Positions 10,482-17,779 of a DNA stretch of 22,622 nucleotides are shown here, piece by piece. Every line of letters starts with the position of its first letter. The stretch's first letter is position 1. Origin of the DNA: Legionellaceae bacterium UBA2794 (GTDB lineage: Bacteria > Pseudomonadota > Gammaproteobacteria > Legionellales > Legionellaceae); contig DEHS01000085.1 of the NCBI GenBank assembly GCA_002352055.1, forward strand, positions 5,271 through 27,892, in the 5' to 3' direction. The translations under genes and the position numbers were made by a program. The notes under the pieces are model-generated. The model was not told the origin of the DNA and did not search any database. It saw nothing but the letters and a program-made list of their open reading frames with translations.

Positions 10482-10798
10482 TTAACAGAAGAGATTTTGG
10501 ATGTTTAATTTAATTATGAAAAGTAGGGCATGTTGAAAATTGCTTCTCCCGCCTACGTGCCTCCGCTTGTCCGAGGCATCCAGGAGATCTAGATTAAAAA
10601 CAATTTCCTCATACAGATCACGCCATTTTGGGTTAAGCTCTTCAATCAAAATAATTTTCCATTGTCTACACCAGTTTTTAAACGTTATTCACGTCAAGCA
10701 GCTTCTAGATAAATCGAATGCATTTCGTAATAGAGCAACAGATGAACATTATACTGAGCAGTAAATCCTGATATCACCTTAGCTTTATGCCAATGTAA
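10482..10798 (-). pseudogene. Broken GIY-YIG nuclease (YhbQ-like) gene, N-terminus lost
   Basis: Reading the minus strand in joined frames gives KVISGFTAQYNVHLLLYYE, then a damaged stretch, then FKNWCRQWKIILIEELNPKW followed by RDLYEEI. This is the hallmark C-terminal half of small single-domain GIY-YIG endonucleases, which usually read like GFT-KYNV-LVYYE, then REKQIK-W-R, then LIE--NPEWRDL. Between the two good blocks the REKQ region holds a TGA, a TAA and a one-base frameshift. The catalytic GIY half is missing: at about 10798 the sequence passes directly into a transposase fragment. The reading continues to a TAA at 10482-10484. The gene cannot make an active nuclease. The family call is firm; the exact junction is approximate. 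Confidence 0.7.
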
Positions 10799-11133
10799 CC
10801 GCAAACATCCAGAATTAATAATCGATGCTTCTGACGAGTTCGACCGGTTTATTTTTCAAAAAAGTCTACTGAAGGGGTTACACCGAGTATTTTGGCCACT
10901 GCGTTGATATCAGCAGATTTGAAAGTTTTTGTTATAAATAACTTACCACATGCTTTAAAATAACCATATTGCACCATTAAGCCAATTTGGTTATCCGTTT
11001 TCTTAGTTTTCTCAATGAGTGCGCGAATGGAGTCATCGATTTTAAAATATTTTTTCCGGTCATCTCCTGTTAAAACAGGAGGGCGGTCATAGTGTTTGGC
11101 TTCATAGTCCGGTAATACCTTAATCAAACGCAT
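10796..11133 (-). pseudogene. Tn3-family transposase (TnpA) N-terminal fragment with a nonsense codon
   Basis: The ATG at 11133 opens a 94-codon frame. Its sequence (YDRPPVLTGDDRKKYF, then GLMVQYGYFKACGKLF, then AVAKILGV) matches the N-terminal DUF4158 region of Tn3-family transposases. These typically read like a P-P/F-T---R--FF segment, then LL--GYFKA--KFF, then an I--VA-ILG segment. A TAA at 10849-10851 stops it, but the same frame continues with GRTRQKHRLLILDVCGY, the expected next piece of the family, so the stop is a nonsense mutation in older coding sequence. Only about 110 of the usual 950-1,000 residues remain before the junction with the GIY-YIG remnant. The start overlaps the end of the recombinase by one base (TAATG), as in translationally coupled genes. 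Confidence 0.7.
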
Positions 11134-11429
11134 TAATCATTTTCTCCAATTCGTTCCACTGCCTCACTTAAATCGGCAAATGATGACTGGCAATATAATT
11201 TTGTTGTATCCAAACGCTCATGTCCTGCCAGGGACGTTATCTTTTCCAAACTAACACGAGCATCTACCAGATTTTTACAAAAGGTATGTCGAAGTTGATG
11301 CGGTGACATTGAACCCAATTGTTCAGGAAACCTCAAACGACTTAACAATAATTGGACTCCACGGGGAATTCCTTGCATATATTTTATGAGTGGAGCATGA
11401 ACTTTAAATGGACTCTTGTTGCACCACTT
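11133..11429 (-). pseudogene. Tyrosine recombinase C-terminal fragment, coupled to the transposase fragment
   Basis: The frame is open from about 11429. Counting from the ATG at 11378, HxxR (HQLR) is at residues 27-30, then GHERL with His53, then KLYC with Tyr62 as nucleophile. These are the last four catalytic landmarks of the phage-integrase/XerD fold. The N-terminal DNA-binding domain and the first catalytic Arg and Lys are missing, and the sequence breaks off against the neighbouring gene at about 11430, so it should be inactive. A tyrosine recombinase placed directly upstream of a Tn3-type transposase, here sharing TAATG with it, recalls TnpI-TnpA elements such as Tn4430. The pair is most simply read as the middle of one old transposon that lost both ends. 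Confidence 0.7.
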
Positions 11430-11435
11430 TTAAAT

Positions 11436-12620
11436 TTACACAGCACGCACGCTCATAGAATTCTCAGACATCTCCTGACTTTCTTCGATGATTAGGTCAT
11501 ACAAATGCATACAGTAATGCGATTCGGGGATTTTAAATTTTTTATAGCAGGATGAATGTAATATCCCAATCTGTTCATCTAGAGTGCACACAGAAAAAAT
11601 ATCCACCTGATGAAAATGATCATACAAAAAATTTTGTTGAATATCGTCAGTCCATGGATCATCTTTATGAAGCGGTTTACTTTCAAAACCATTCAGGTGC
11701 TTTGGAGGGTGAGTAATTAGTTGAGGATTATGAAGAAATATATTGATCTTAATAAGTCTTTTAATTCCATGGTTAATCCCATAATCAAGAAAAGGTTGAT
11801 TAAACACCTGCTTTAGAATTTTCTTTTGATCAGGATGAGTCAGTAATTCCTCTGTAAAAGGCCTCAGTAAATTAATCCATTTATTTTTATCTTGTTCATT
11901 TAAATATGGAATAATATAAATAAAGCCGCTCATAAAAAAATGGTCAATCTCTATATCACATGTAGTAGAAATATTTCGTAAAAGCAGATCCGATAATTGG
12001 GTAATAAGTAAAGGATGTGTATGACCACGAGCCATTATATTTATCAGACTAATATAATCCGGAAGAATGCAGGCAAGTTCATAACGCCCTTCATGAGTGT
12101 TAATACTGAGCTGGTTTAATTTTTGTAAACGCTGCAATTTATTCCGAACGGCCAGATCCATTTTTGATGAAAAAATATCCATAAGCTTTAATTCTTTAAC
12201 TATATCTTCAGAAAGCATGTGATTACCGTGAGACCAAAAATAGGTATAAACTGAAAAAAATGTTTGCAATAATTTACTTATCTGCGGTGAACTTTTAAAT
12301 TGACTTGCGTTATTATTAATATAATCAATGACAGCTGGGAAATCTCTTCTTTTTAAATAATAGGCTAATTGATCTAAAAAATTTTCAGATGATTTTTCTA
12401 CATGATATAGTGAAAAAAAATTTACTCGTGACCGCTTATCTTTTTTTATTAAATGAAGATGCTGCCTCACTAAATGCTGTAAAACCTTACATTTATCGTA
12501 AATACCGCGGTTAAAGAGGGTCATCATCTCACTGTAAACAGGAGATTGAACCCTGTGTAAACTATCAACAAAGTCTTTAATGGTGTTTTCAAAAAATGTC
12601 AGAATATTGCTAATATGCAT
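11436..12620 (-). CDS. Unknown helical protein, candidate Dot/Icm effector
   Basis: The reading frame reaches up to ATG 12647, but I place the start at ATG 12620, giving 394 residues. GGGGAGAGGA lies just before 12620, whereas the first nine codons overlap the end of an IS3 remnant. No known domain is recognised. The protein is mixed helical with many Leu, Lys, His and Tyr and no signal peptide or transmembrane segment. A central block (SLINIMARGHTHP to about LTHPDQKKILKQ) is conserved in a decayed relative at 14904-15604, so it belongs to a family with at least two members here. The C-terminus, EESQEMSENSMSVRAV, is glutamate- and serine-rich close to the end, like the E-block signal of Legionella type IVB substrates. 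Secretion is inference from that tail. The gene is intact although transposon debris flanks it on both sides. Confidence 0.6.
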   Translation of the reverse strand: MHISNILTFFENTIKDFVDSLHRVQSPVYSEMMTLFNRGIYDKCKVLQHLVRQHLHLIKKDKRSRVNFFSLYHVEKSSENFLDQLAYYLKRRDFPAVIDYINNNASQFKSSPQISKLLQTFFSVYTYFWSHGNHMLSEDIVKELKLMDIFSSKMDLAVRNKLQRLQKLNQLSINTHEGRYELACILPDYISLINIMARGHTHPLLITQLSDLLLRNISTTCDIEIDHFFMSGFIYIIPYLNEQDKNKWINLLRPFTEELLTHPDQKKILKQVFNQPFLDYGINHGIKRLIKINIFLHNPQLITHPPKHLNGFESKPLHKDDPWTDDIQQNFLYDHFHQVDIFSVCTLDEQIGILHSSCYKKFKIPESHYCMHLYDLIIEESQEMSENSMSVRAV

Positions 12621-12646
12621 TGTTCCTCTCCCCAATAGATCCAGCA

Positions 12647-12797
12647 TTAATTAGAAAAACTGGCGCTTGACCTCTTTTGTTTGAACTGATTTGGCGTCAA
12701 ATTGTTCAATGACGAATGAGGTCGGAAATTATTATACTTTTGCCACCATTCTACAATTTTGTTTTTAGCATCTTCAAGGGAAAGAAACCAGAGCGGT
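12647..12797 (-). pseudogene. IS3-family transposase C-terminal remnant
   Basis: The minus strand reads LWFLSLEDAKNKIVEWWQKY, then NNFRPHSSLNNLTPNQF, ending at TAA 12647-12649. The YN--RPHSSL--LTP signature is typical of the end of the IS3-family OrfB (DDE transposase, IS2/IS407-like branches). Only about 48 residues are left, so the D-D-E core is missing. Its stop overlaps the first possible ATG of the downstream unknown gene. The upstream edge, near 12797, meets unrelated sequence before the Tn3 remnant on the other strand. Confidence 0.75.
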
Positions 12798-12837
12798 GAT
12801 GTGTAAAACAATTATACAGAACATTATTATTCTATAG

Positions 12838-13035
12838 AACCACATTGAATTAACCAAAATATTTATGCGATCAGATATAGATGAGAGGGCGCAGCTACTT
12901 GAAAGCATCACTAGTGCATCAATCCTTACCTGGCAACACGTAAACCTGCATGGGACTTATGATTTCAGTAATTTATTTAGTTCAAATGATGCAAATTATA
13001 CATTAGATGAGATGATAAATTTTAAAGCAGCATAG
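12838..13035 (+). pseudogene. Tn3-family transposase C-terminal remnant
   Basis: The frame opens after a TAG at 12835 and ends at TAG 13033-13035. It contains DERAQLLESITSASILTWQH followed by VNLHGTYDF. The pattern S--S---W-H-NL-G-Y-F is the conserved end of Tn3-family TnpA proteins. All catalytic residues lie in the missing upstream part. It runs opposite to the N-terminal TnpA piece at 10796-11133, so the two cannot be halves of one uninterrupted gene; an inversion or a second element is needed. TnpA normally ends just inside the transposon's terminal inverted repeat, which makes the next 45 bases interesting. Confidence 0.6.
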
Positions 13036-13078
13036 GTTAAATCAGCAGATTCATACGGTGTCAGTTCGTATTTGCCCC
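13036..13078 (-). repeat. Possible Tn3-type terminal inverted repeat
   Basis: Directly after the TnpA tail, the minus strand reads GGGGCAAATACGAACTGACA and continues to a TTTAA near 13036. Tn3-family ends start with GGGG and lie immediately outside tnpA, so the position and the outer bases fit. No matching second end was found in this window, and the inner end lacks the usual TAAG, so this remains a candidate. Confidence 0.3.
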
Positions 13079-13432
13079 GATTCTATAATTTAACCCAATG
13101 TTTCAAGTATTTATAAAGTATAGGTTTTATATTCTAACTAGTTCACAAATTTTTGGAATCAGTCTTGATTTGCAGTTTTTAGATGTTTTATAAATTATTT
13201 AAAAAAGAATTCCCGATGTTTTTCTGCAACTTAGATGGTTGCTCTTATCTGAACCGTAAATAAGAATAAAATTGTTTTCAAAATTTTCAAATAGGATTCT
13301 GATTAACCCAGAAAAGACTGTCTTTTAAAAATTGTTCAACACAAAGTGGTTGCTGAGAGGGCATACATATCCTAATAAAACCTTAAGATTTAAATGATAT
13401 GATTTTACCCATATTTATTTTATGGAGTACTG
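13079..13432. other. Non-coding gap between the Tn3 remnant and the glucanase
   Basis: This is AT-rich sequence without a credible gene on either strand. Apart from the weak promoter at 13350-13378 I see no repeat, RNA gene or transposase remnant in it. Confidence 0.5.
13350..13378 (+). promoter_or_regulatory. Possible sigma-70 promoter for the glucanase gene
   Basis: TTGCTG at 13350-13355 and TAATAA at 13373-13378 are separated by exactly 17 bases and lie about 55 bases before the start codon. Each hexamer matches only partly, so this is a weak prediction. Confidence 0.3.
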
Positions 13433-14905
13433 ATGAAATCACTATTTTTGGCATTGACACTAATCTTCCCTTTTATATCACATGCAGGATCTATGATTAG
13501 AGGTATTAATTATGATCCAGTTCACTCTGTCATATTTGCCCATGGTGTAGGTACAGATAATAAGCAGCTTATGGAGCAAGCAATATTAAATGATTTGGAT
13601 AAATTAAAAAATTTAGAACATGAAAAAAATTTTAAAATAACTCATCTTAAAACATTTTTTACTGTATACAGTTCGTTAAATAATACTGCAACTGTAAATA
13701 TGGCTGATGTTGTTAATCAATGGAATCAAGCAAACCCGGATGACGCACTGACCCTAGCTTTAGGTGTCTATGAATTTAGGCAAAGGATTGACGCTTGTAG
13801 CACAGAAAAAGAATGTCAAAGTTGGACCCAGGCTCAAATAGATGGAGTGAAGCAAGCTCTTGAACAATATAATGGTAATAATATTCCTCTTATTGATAAA
13901 GTTATTATCGGTAATGAGAATCTAACCACTAATGGCATGCCTATCCGCCTGGTTAATGACATCAATCAAATGAAAAATTTTCTGCATAGCAGAAATATCA
14001 ATAACGTAAGCATCGGTACAGCGCAAACGGTGCCTGATGTAATTGATATGTATAAAGGAAAAGACTATCAAAATGTGTTAAATGCTGCAGATTTCATAGG
14101 AATAAATATTTATCCTTTTTGGTCTAAGGTGCCTTATGGAGAACAAGCAAAAGCTGCATTTGCCAAGACGTGGATCGATCTTAAAAAATTAAAAAACTGG
14201 GGCAAAAAACCGATTATTGAAACTGAAGAAGGATGGCCAAGTGATGGAGATAATGCCTCCATAAAAAGCGAATATGATTATTTTTATTATTGGTTATATG
14301 GTCATGCTTCTAAAGGAGAAAAGCCTAAACCTAATGAAGACTATCTTGTACAAAGTTCCTATTATTTTGCTTTGAATGATAAATTACCAGGCCAGGGAAT
14401 TGAATCTCACTGGGGTTTGTTTTCTGCAGATAACGCAACAAATATATTTGATAATTTAGAAACAGGAAAAACTTTCGCTTCCTCTATTGTATTTCCGACC
14501 TTTACCAATCACATTGGAGCAGATAAAGAAGGGATAGTGTACAGTTTAAAGAACCTTCACAAAGTAATCATTACTGCATGTGCTGAGGATAATGGGAAGG
14601 GGGCTTGTTATCCACTATATGGGTTTCAAGGTAGTGGCTTAATCGATGAATTAAAAGTAGATAGCCATAGCTGGGATAACTCCTTAAATGGATTTACTCG
14701 TTATTCACCTGGAGAAACGAACCAATACATGATCGATACCTCCACAAACTACTACAAAAGTCTCTATATCATTCTGGATGACCAAAAAAATTATCCTGGA
14801 GTATGCTGGGTTAATTTAAATGATTTAGCATCCTTAAGCAACTACAGCCTCATCAAAATAGAATGGCCGGAACAGGGTCTACCTCAACCTTGTTTGATAT
14901 ATTGA
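13433..14905 (+). CDS. Secreted GH17 beta-1,3-glucan hydrolase
   Basis: The 490-residue protein starts with a clear Sec signal peptide (MKSLFLALTLIFPFISHAGS, cut probably after HA), and GGAG lies 5 bases before the ATG. The body has the glycoside hydrolase family 17 layout. RGINYDP opens the barrel, IGNEN carries the likely acid/base Glu162, and ETEEGWPSDG carries the likely nucleophile Glu265. The GH17 signature normally reads SE-GWP. The family cleaves beta-1,3-glucans such as those in fungal, plant or algal walls and is best known from fungi and plants. About 150 residues beyond the barrel, from roughly residue 340 and containing several Cys, form an extra domain I do not recognise. Export to the periplasm is expected; release by type II secretion would fit but is not shown. 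The stop nearly touches the start of a pseudogene, marking a junction. Confidence 0.88.
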   Translation: MKSLFLALTLIFPFISHAGSMIRGINYDPVHSVIFAHGVGTDNKQLMEQAILNDLDKLKNLEHEKNFKITHLKTFFTVYSSLNNTATVNMADVVNQWNQANPDDALTLALGVYEFRQRIDACSTEKECQSWTQAQIDGVKQALEQYNGNNIPLIDKVIIGNENLTTNGMPIRLVNDINQMKNFLHSRNINNVSIGTAQTVPDVIDMYKGKDYQNVLNAADFIGINIYPFWSKVPYGEQAKAAFAKTWIDLKKLKNWGKKPIIETEEGWPSDGDNASIKSEYDYFYYWLYGHASKGEKPKPNEDYLVQSSYYFALNDKLPGQGIESHWGLFSADNATNIFDNLETGKTFASSIVFPTFTNHIGADKEGIVYSLKNLHKVIITACAEDNGKGACYPLYGFQGSGLIDELKVDSHSWDNSLNGFTRYSPGETNQYMIDTSTNYYKSLYIILDDQKNYPGVCWVNLNDLASLSNYSLIKIEWPEQGLPQPCLIY

Positions 14906-15604
14906 TTTAATACTGGCTCTAACGGATTATGAGTCAGTAGAGAATAAATTGAATCAACTGCAAACATTGAACAATATTACTCGTAAAGTGGGTGACCAAT
15001 ATCGACTTCCAAATACAAGTTTTATAAATATCATGGCTCGTGGTGATAATCATCCCGAACAGGTAACCGAGATCTCTAATCTTCTTTTAAAAAATTTTTC
15101 CGTCGTAAGTGATATTATTTTCGACTATCACTTTATGACTTGGTTCATTTATATCATATCCCACATTAATGCACAGGATATAAAGAAATGGCTTGATTTA
15201 TTATCTTCAATTACAGAAGAATTACGCACTAACCCAGAACAAAAAAGAATTTTAAAACAGTACTTAATTTTGATGGTGAAATTAATTCCGGCATCGAGAA
15301 ACTTGTAAAAATCAAAATGTATATACAGAATCCAGAAAAGTGTTCCCAAATCACCAAAGGATTTTAATGGTTTTGAAGCACAGTGGAGTGTAGCAACACA
15401 TAAAAAATCTTTTAAGAAGCATGTGCAACAAGTGATAGAGTTTTCATCGATGAGCCTCGATGAAAAATTGCCATGTTACATTTATCATGTAAAAGGGGGT
15501 ATAAAAAACCTGAGCCACATTATTGTATTCACTTGTATGAGGTTATGATTGAGCAAAGTCGCTCCGGCTTTGGGTATGACAACCCTAGTTTTATAAGATC
15601 TTAA
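14904..15604 (+). pseudogene. Frameshifted relative of the 11436-12620 gene
   Basis: Joined across frames, this stretch repeats the second half of the 394-residue minus-strand protein. NKLNQLQTLN matches NKLQRLQKLN, SFINIMARGDNHP matches SLINIMARGHTHP, and EELRTNPEQKRILKQ matches EELLTHPDQKKILKQ. GIEKLVKIKMYIQNPE matches GIKRLIKINIFLHNPQ, PKDFNGFE matches PKHLNGFE, and PEPHYCIHLYEVMIEQS matches PESHYCMHLYDLIIEES. At least three frame changes (about 15260-15285, about 15345, about 15500) and the loss of the N-terminal half show it is dead. Only a 119-codon piece from TTG 14949 to 15308 stays open. Homology begins almost exactly at the glucanase stop codon. The final frame ends in a tail without the acidic block seen in the intact relative. 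Confidence 0.8.
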
Positions 15605-15722
15605 GCACGATTATCATAAAAATTATGGAAATGGTGATTTATAATTATTGCGCCATAGTTAAAATGTTTTATTAATCGGAATTTAAGAGAAGATTAATTC
15701 AATTTATAAGGATATAAACATA

Positions 15723-16511
15723 ATGAATTTGCAACTTGATAATAAAATAGCACTAGTAACGGCCTCAACTGGAGGTATCGGTTTAGCAATTGCTCAATCC
15801 CTGGCACAAGAAAATGCAATTGTGATAATTAATGGTCGATCTGAGTTCAATGTGAACTCAACTATATCTCAATTGAAAGCTGCTGTTCCAAATGGAACAT
15901 TTGAGCCGTTAGTTACTGATAACGCTACGCTAGAAGGTGCACAGTTAACTATTGCTGCTTATCCAGAAATTGATATATTAGTTAATAATCTTGGCATTTA
16001 TGAAGCTGTGGGTTTTTTTGATGAAAGCGATGAAGATTGGTTAAATGTTTTTGAGATTAATGTTATGAGCGGGGTTCGCTTAAGCCGTCATTACTTGAAA
16101 AAAATGTTGGAAAAAAATGCCGGGCGAATACTTTTTATATCCAGCGAATCAGCGATTTCTCCTGCACCAGAAATGGCTCATTACAGCGCTACTAAAACAA
16201 TGCAACTCTCCATCTCTCGTAGCTTGGCAGAGTTAACTAAAGGAACATCGGTTACCGTAAATACAATTTTACCTGGTTCAACAAAGACTCCCGGCGTAGA
16301 AAAATTTGTGAATGACCTTTTTCCTGATCTATCATTCTACGAAGCAGAAAAACGATTTATGCGGGAGAATCGCCCCAGTTCTCTGCTTGAGCGGTTAATA
16401 GAACCTAAAGAAATTGCAGATCTTACAACTTTTTTGTGCAGCCCTTTAGCTTCAGCAATCAACGGTGCAGCTATTCGTGCAGAAGGGGGATTAATACGGA
16501 GTATTATATAA
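15723..16511 (+). CDS. Short-chain dehydrogenase/reductase (classical SDR)
   Basis: This is a 262-residue Rossmann-fold oxidoreductase of standard length. The nucleotide-binding glycine motif TASTGGIG is at residues 13-20, and NNLG (family NNAG) is at 88-91. The catalytic set is Asn113, Ser141 in FISSES, and Tyr154-Lys158 in YSATK. GRS after the second strand (residues 38-40) suggests NADP rather than NAD, a mild inference. The ending LCSPLASAINGAAIRAEGG is the usual SDR C-terminal stretch. AAGGA lies about 10 bases before the ATG. The substrate cannot be deduced. It stands alone on the plus strand between a pseudogene and a long gene-free stretch, and its codon use and AT content look like the neighbours'. 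Confidence 0.9.
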   Translation: MNLQLDNKIALVTASTGGIGLAIAQSLAQENAIVIINGRSEFNVNSTISQLKAAVPNGTFEPLVTDNATLEGAQLTIAAYPEIDILVNNLGIYEAVGFFDESDEDWLNVFEINVMSGVRLSRHYLKKMLEKNAGRILFISSESAISPAPEMAHYSATKTMQLSISRSLAELTKGTSVTVNTILPGSTKTPGVEKFVNDLFPDLSFYEAEKRFMRENRPSSLLERLIEPKEIADLTTFLCSPLASAINGAAIRAEGGLIRSII

Positions 16512-16775
16512 ATAATTCCCTTTTACACCAGCTACTTTTATTGATTAATTTTAAAGCTATATTGTTTCAGATAAATGCCTCATGTCAAGAAAACTCAAAA
16601 TGTTAACATGACTTATCTTTCATGTTAGAAATCGGATTTGCATTATATGACGCTTTGATTGAAAGAAGTTAGCTGAAGTTTGGCATGTGCAAGATAAGTA
16701 AGAAACCTCTGTAAAAATTATTATTAATGATGAGGTGAATAAGAGTGGGCTTGAATTAAGCTACACTTAACCCCT

Positions 16776-16805
16776 TAAGTCTGATTATTTTGATAATCAG
16801 ACTTA
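16776..16805. repeat. Perfect 13-bp stem hairpin downstream of the SDR gene
   Basis: TAAGTCTGATTAT pairs with ATAATCAGACTTA around the loop TTTG. It lies about 265 bases after the SDR stop. No T-run follows on either strand, so termination is uncertain. It could also be the relic of a small mobile repeat or a regulator site. Confidence 0.5.
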
Positions 16806-16935
16806 GTGCAATGAGTGAGACGTGGATTCAACTAATAAGTGCATAGCGTTTTTAAATCATTTTTGCAAAATATTTAATGTTCCTAAGACAACCATTTATC
16901 GGTTATAGTCGCTAAAAATGGATAATGAGTGCTTT

Positions 16936-17154
16936 TTATACCTTGAGTTTACTGTCGTCGTGTAAAAGTTCTGGCTTTGGACCTGAGCACGTCACAACAC
17001 CATAGGTACAGCCACTTTTTTCAACATCTTCTATTTTAACACTACTGTAATGACTCCATTTTCAGATTCAGTTAAATTGGGTATTGGCTGTTCCATTGCA
17101 TCCCAAGCCCAAAATAATGTAAATACTTCTAAAAAACCAGTAATGATTTTTCAT
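16936..17154 (-). pseudogene. Small secreted cysteine-containing protein, broken by two TGA codons
   Basis: ATG 17154, preceded by GGGA, opens a frame with a signal-peptide-like start (MKNHYWFFRSIYIILGLGC). After TQFN come two in-frame TGA codons two codons apart. The same frame then continues with SSVKIEDVEKSGCTYGVVTC followed by SGPKPELLHDD, to a TAA at 16936-16938. In total there are 73 codons in one frame, with the two stops as the only damage. The GC-Y--VTCSG pair of cysteines looks like a real secreted mini-protein. I do not recognise the family. Decoding TGA as an amino acid is unlikely here, since TGA is used as a normal stop by neighbouring genes such as the GFA gene. Confidence 0.5.
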
Positions 17155-17747
17155 TTTTTTCCCGTGATAATTCGCCCCTGAGAGTGAAATTGAGAATACT
17201 GCTCCAAAAAAACTAGAGTTTTTGAGGCTACGTCGCAAAAAAATTTAATTTAAAAACTTGTTGTAACAGAGCCTTGAAAGATCTATTTACTTATGCTCAA
17301 TTGCATTTTTCAGGTGGTGATCAGCCTGCATATCAATGAATTCGCCCCTTAATCCTTATTCATCTGTGTTGACCTGCGCAATAGCAAATCAATTTAGTCA
17401 TATTTCTCAATTATTTATTATTTTGATTTTGTATTACTCTTGATTAGACTATTTTATTTAATGAGACCAAAAAGGAATAATCAGCTATAAGGTGTAGATG
17501 TTAAAGTCAATTACTTATAAATTTTAGAATCTCCATAAACGCGCTATTTACGATGCACCCCAGCTATTAGATGACCAATTAAAACTCGACGAGCACATGT
17601 CAAATTCAGAATAAGAAGACCCAATTAATTTCAAATCCACGTTAGCGTAAAAATTGTATATGCCCCCTTTTTCCAAAATTACGGCCCGAGTTCTATATTC
17701 GAGTTACGGGTTCGTTTGTATGCATTAGGGCTCTTGCATAACCTCAC

Positions 17748-17773
17748 AAAAAAGATAAAGGCTAGCTTTTATC
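17748..17773 (-). terminator. Terminator-like hairpin after the GFA gene
   Basis: On the minus strand GATAAA and TTTATC form a 6-bp stem around AGCTAGCC, followed directly by six T residues. It begins 7 bases after the GFA stop codon. The stem is short and AT-rich, so efficiency may be low. Confidence 0.45.
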
Positions 17774-17779
17774 CAATCT

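Larger units (their letters stand above)
16512..17779. other. Long stretch without an intact gene
   Basis: The stretch contains a perfect hairpin (16776-16805), the ghost of a small secreted protein (16936-17154) and a terminator-like hairpin at its right end. A short open piece on the plus strand at 17528-17612 (AIYDAPQLLDDQLKLDEHM) looks protein-like but is not recognised. The 11-mer AATTCGCCCCT occurs twice, at about 17169 and 17340. No tRNA, CRISPR or complete insertion sequence is seen. Confidence 0.5.

Noticed and set aside
10540..10764. Plus-strand ORF of 74 codons as a gene
   Set aside because: It is the shadow of the GIY-YIG remnant, which is recognisable on the minus strand.
12620..12647. 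ATG 12647 as the true start of the unknown gene
   Set aside because: It overlaps the IS3 remnant and has no ribosome binding site, unlike ATG 12620.
10796..13035. One complete Tn3 transposon between the two TnpA pieces
   Set aside because: The N- and C-terminal pieces lie on opposite strands with unrelated genes between them, and the catalytic core is missing.
16776..16805. Intrinsic terminator for the SDR gene
   Set aside because: It is 265 bases away and has no T-run on either side, so it is listed only as a hairpin.
16936..17154. Selenocysteine at the two TGA codons
   Set aside because: No SECIS-like hairpin was recognised, the two TGA are almost adjacent, and no known selenoprotein family fits.
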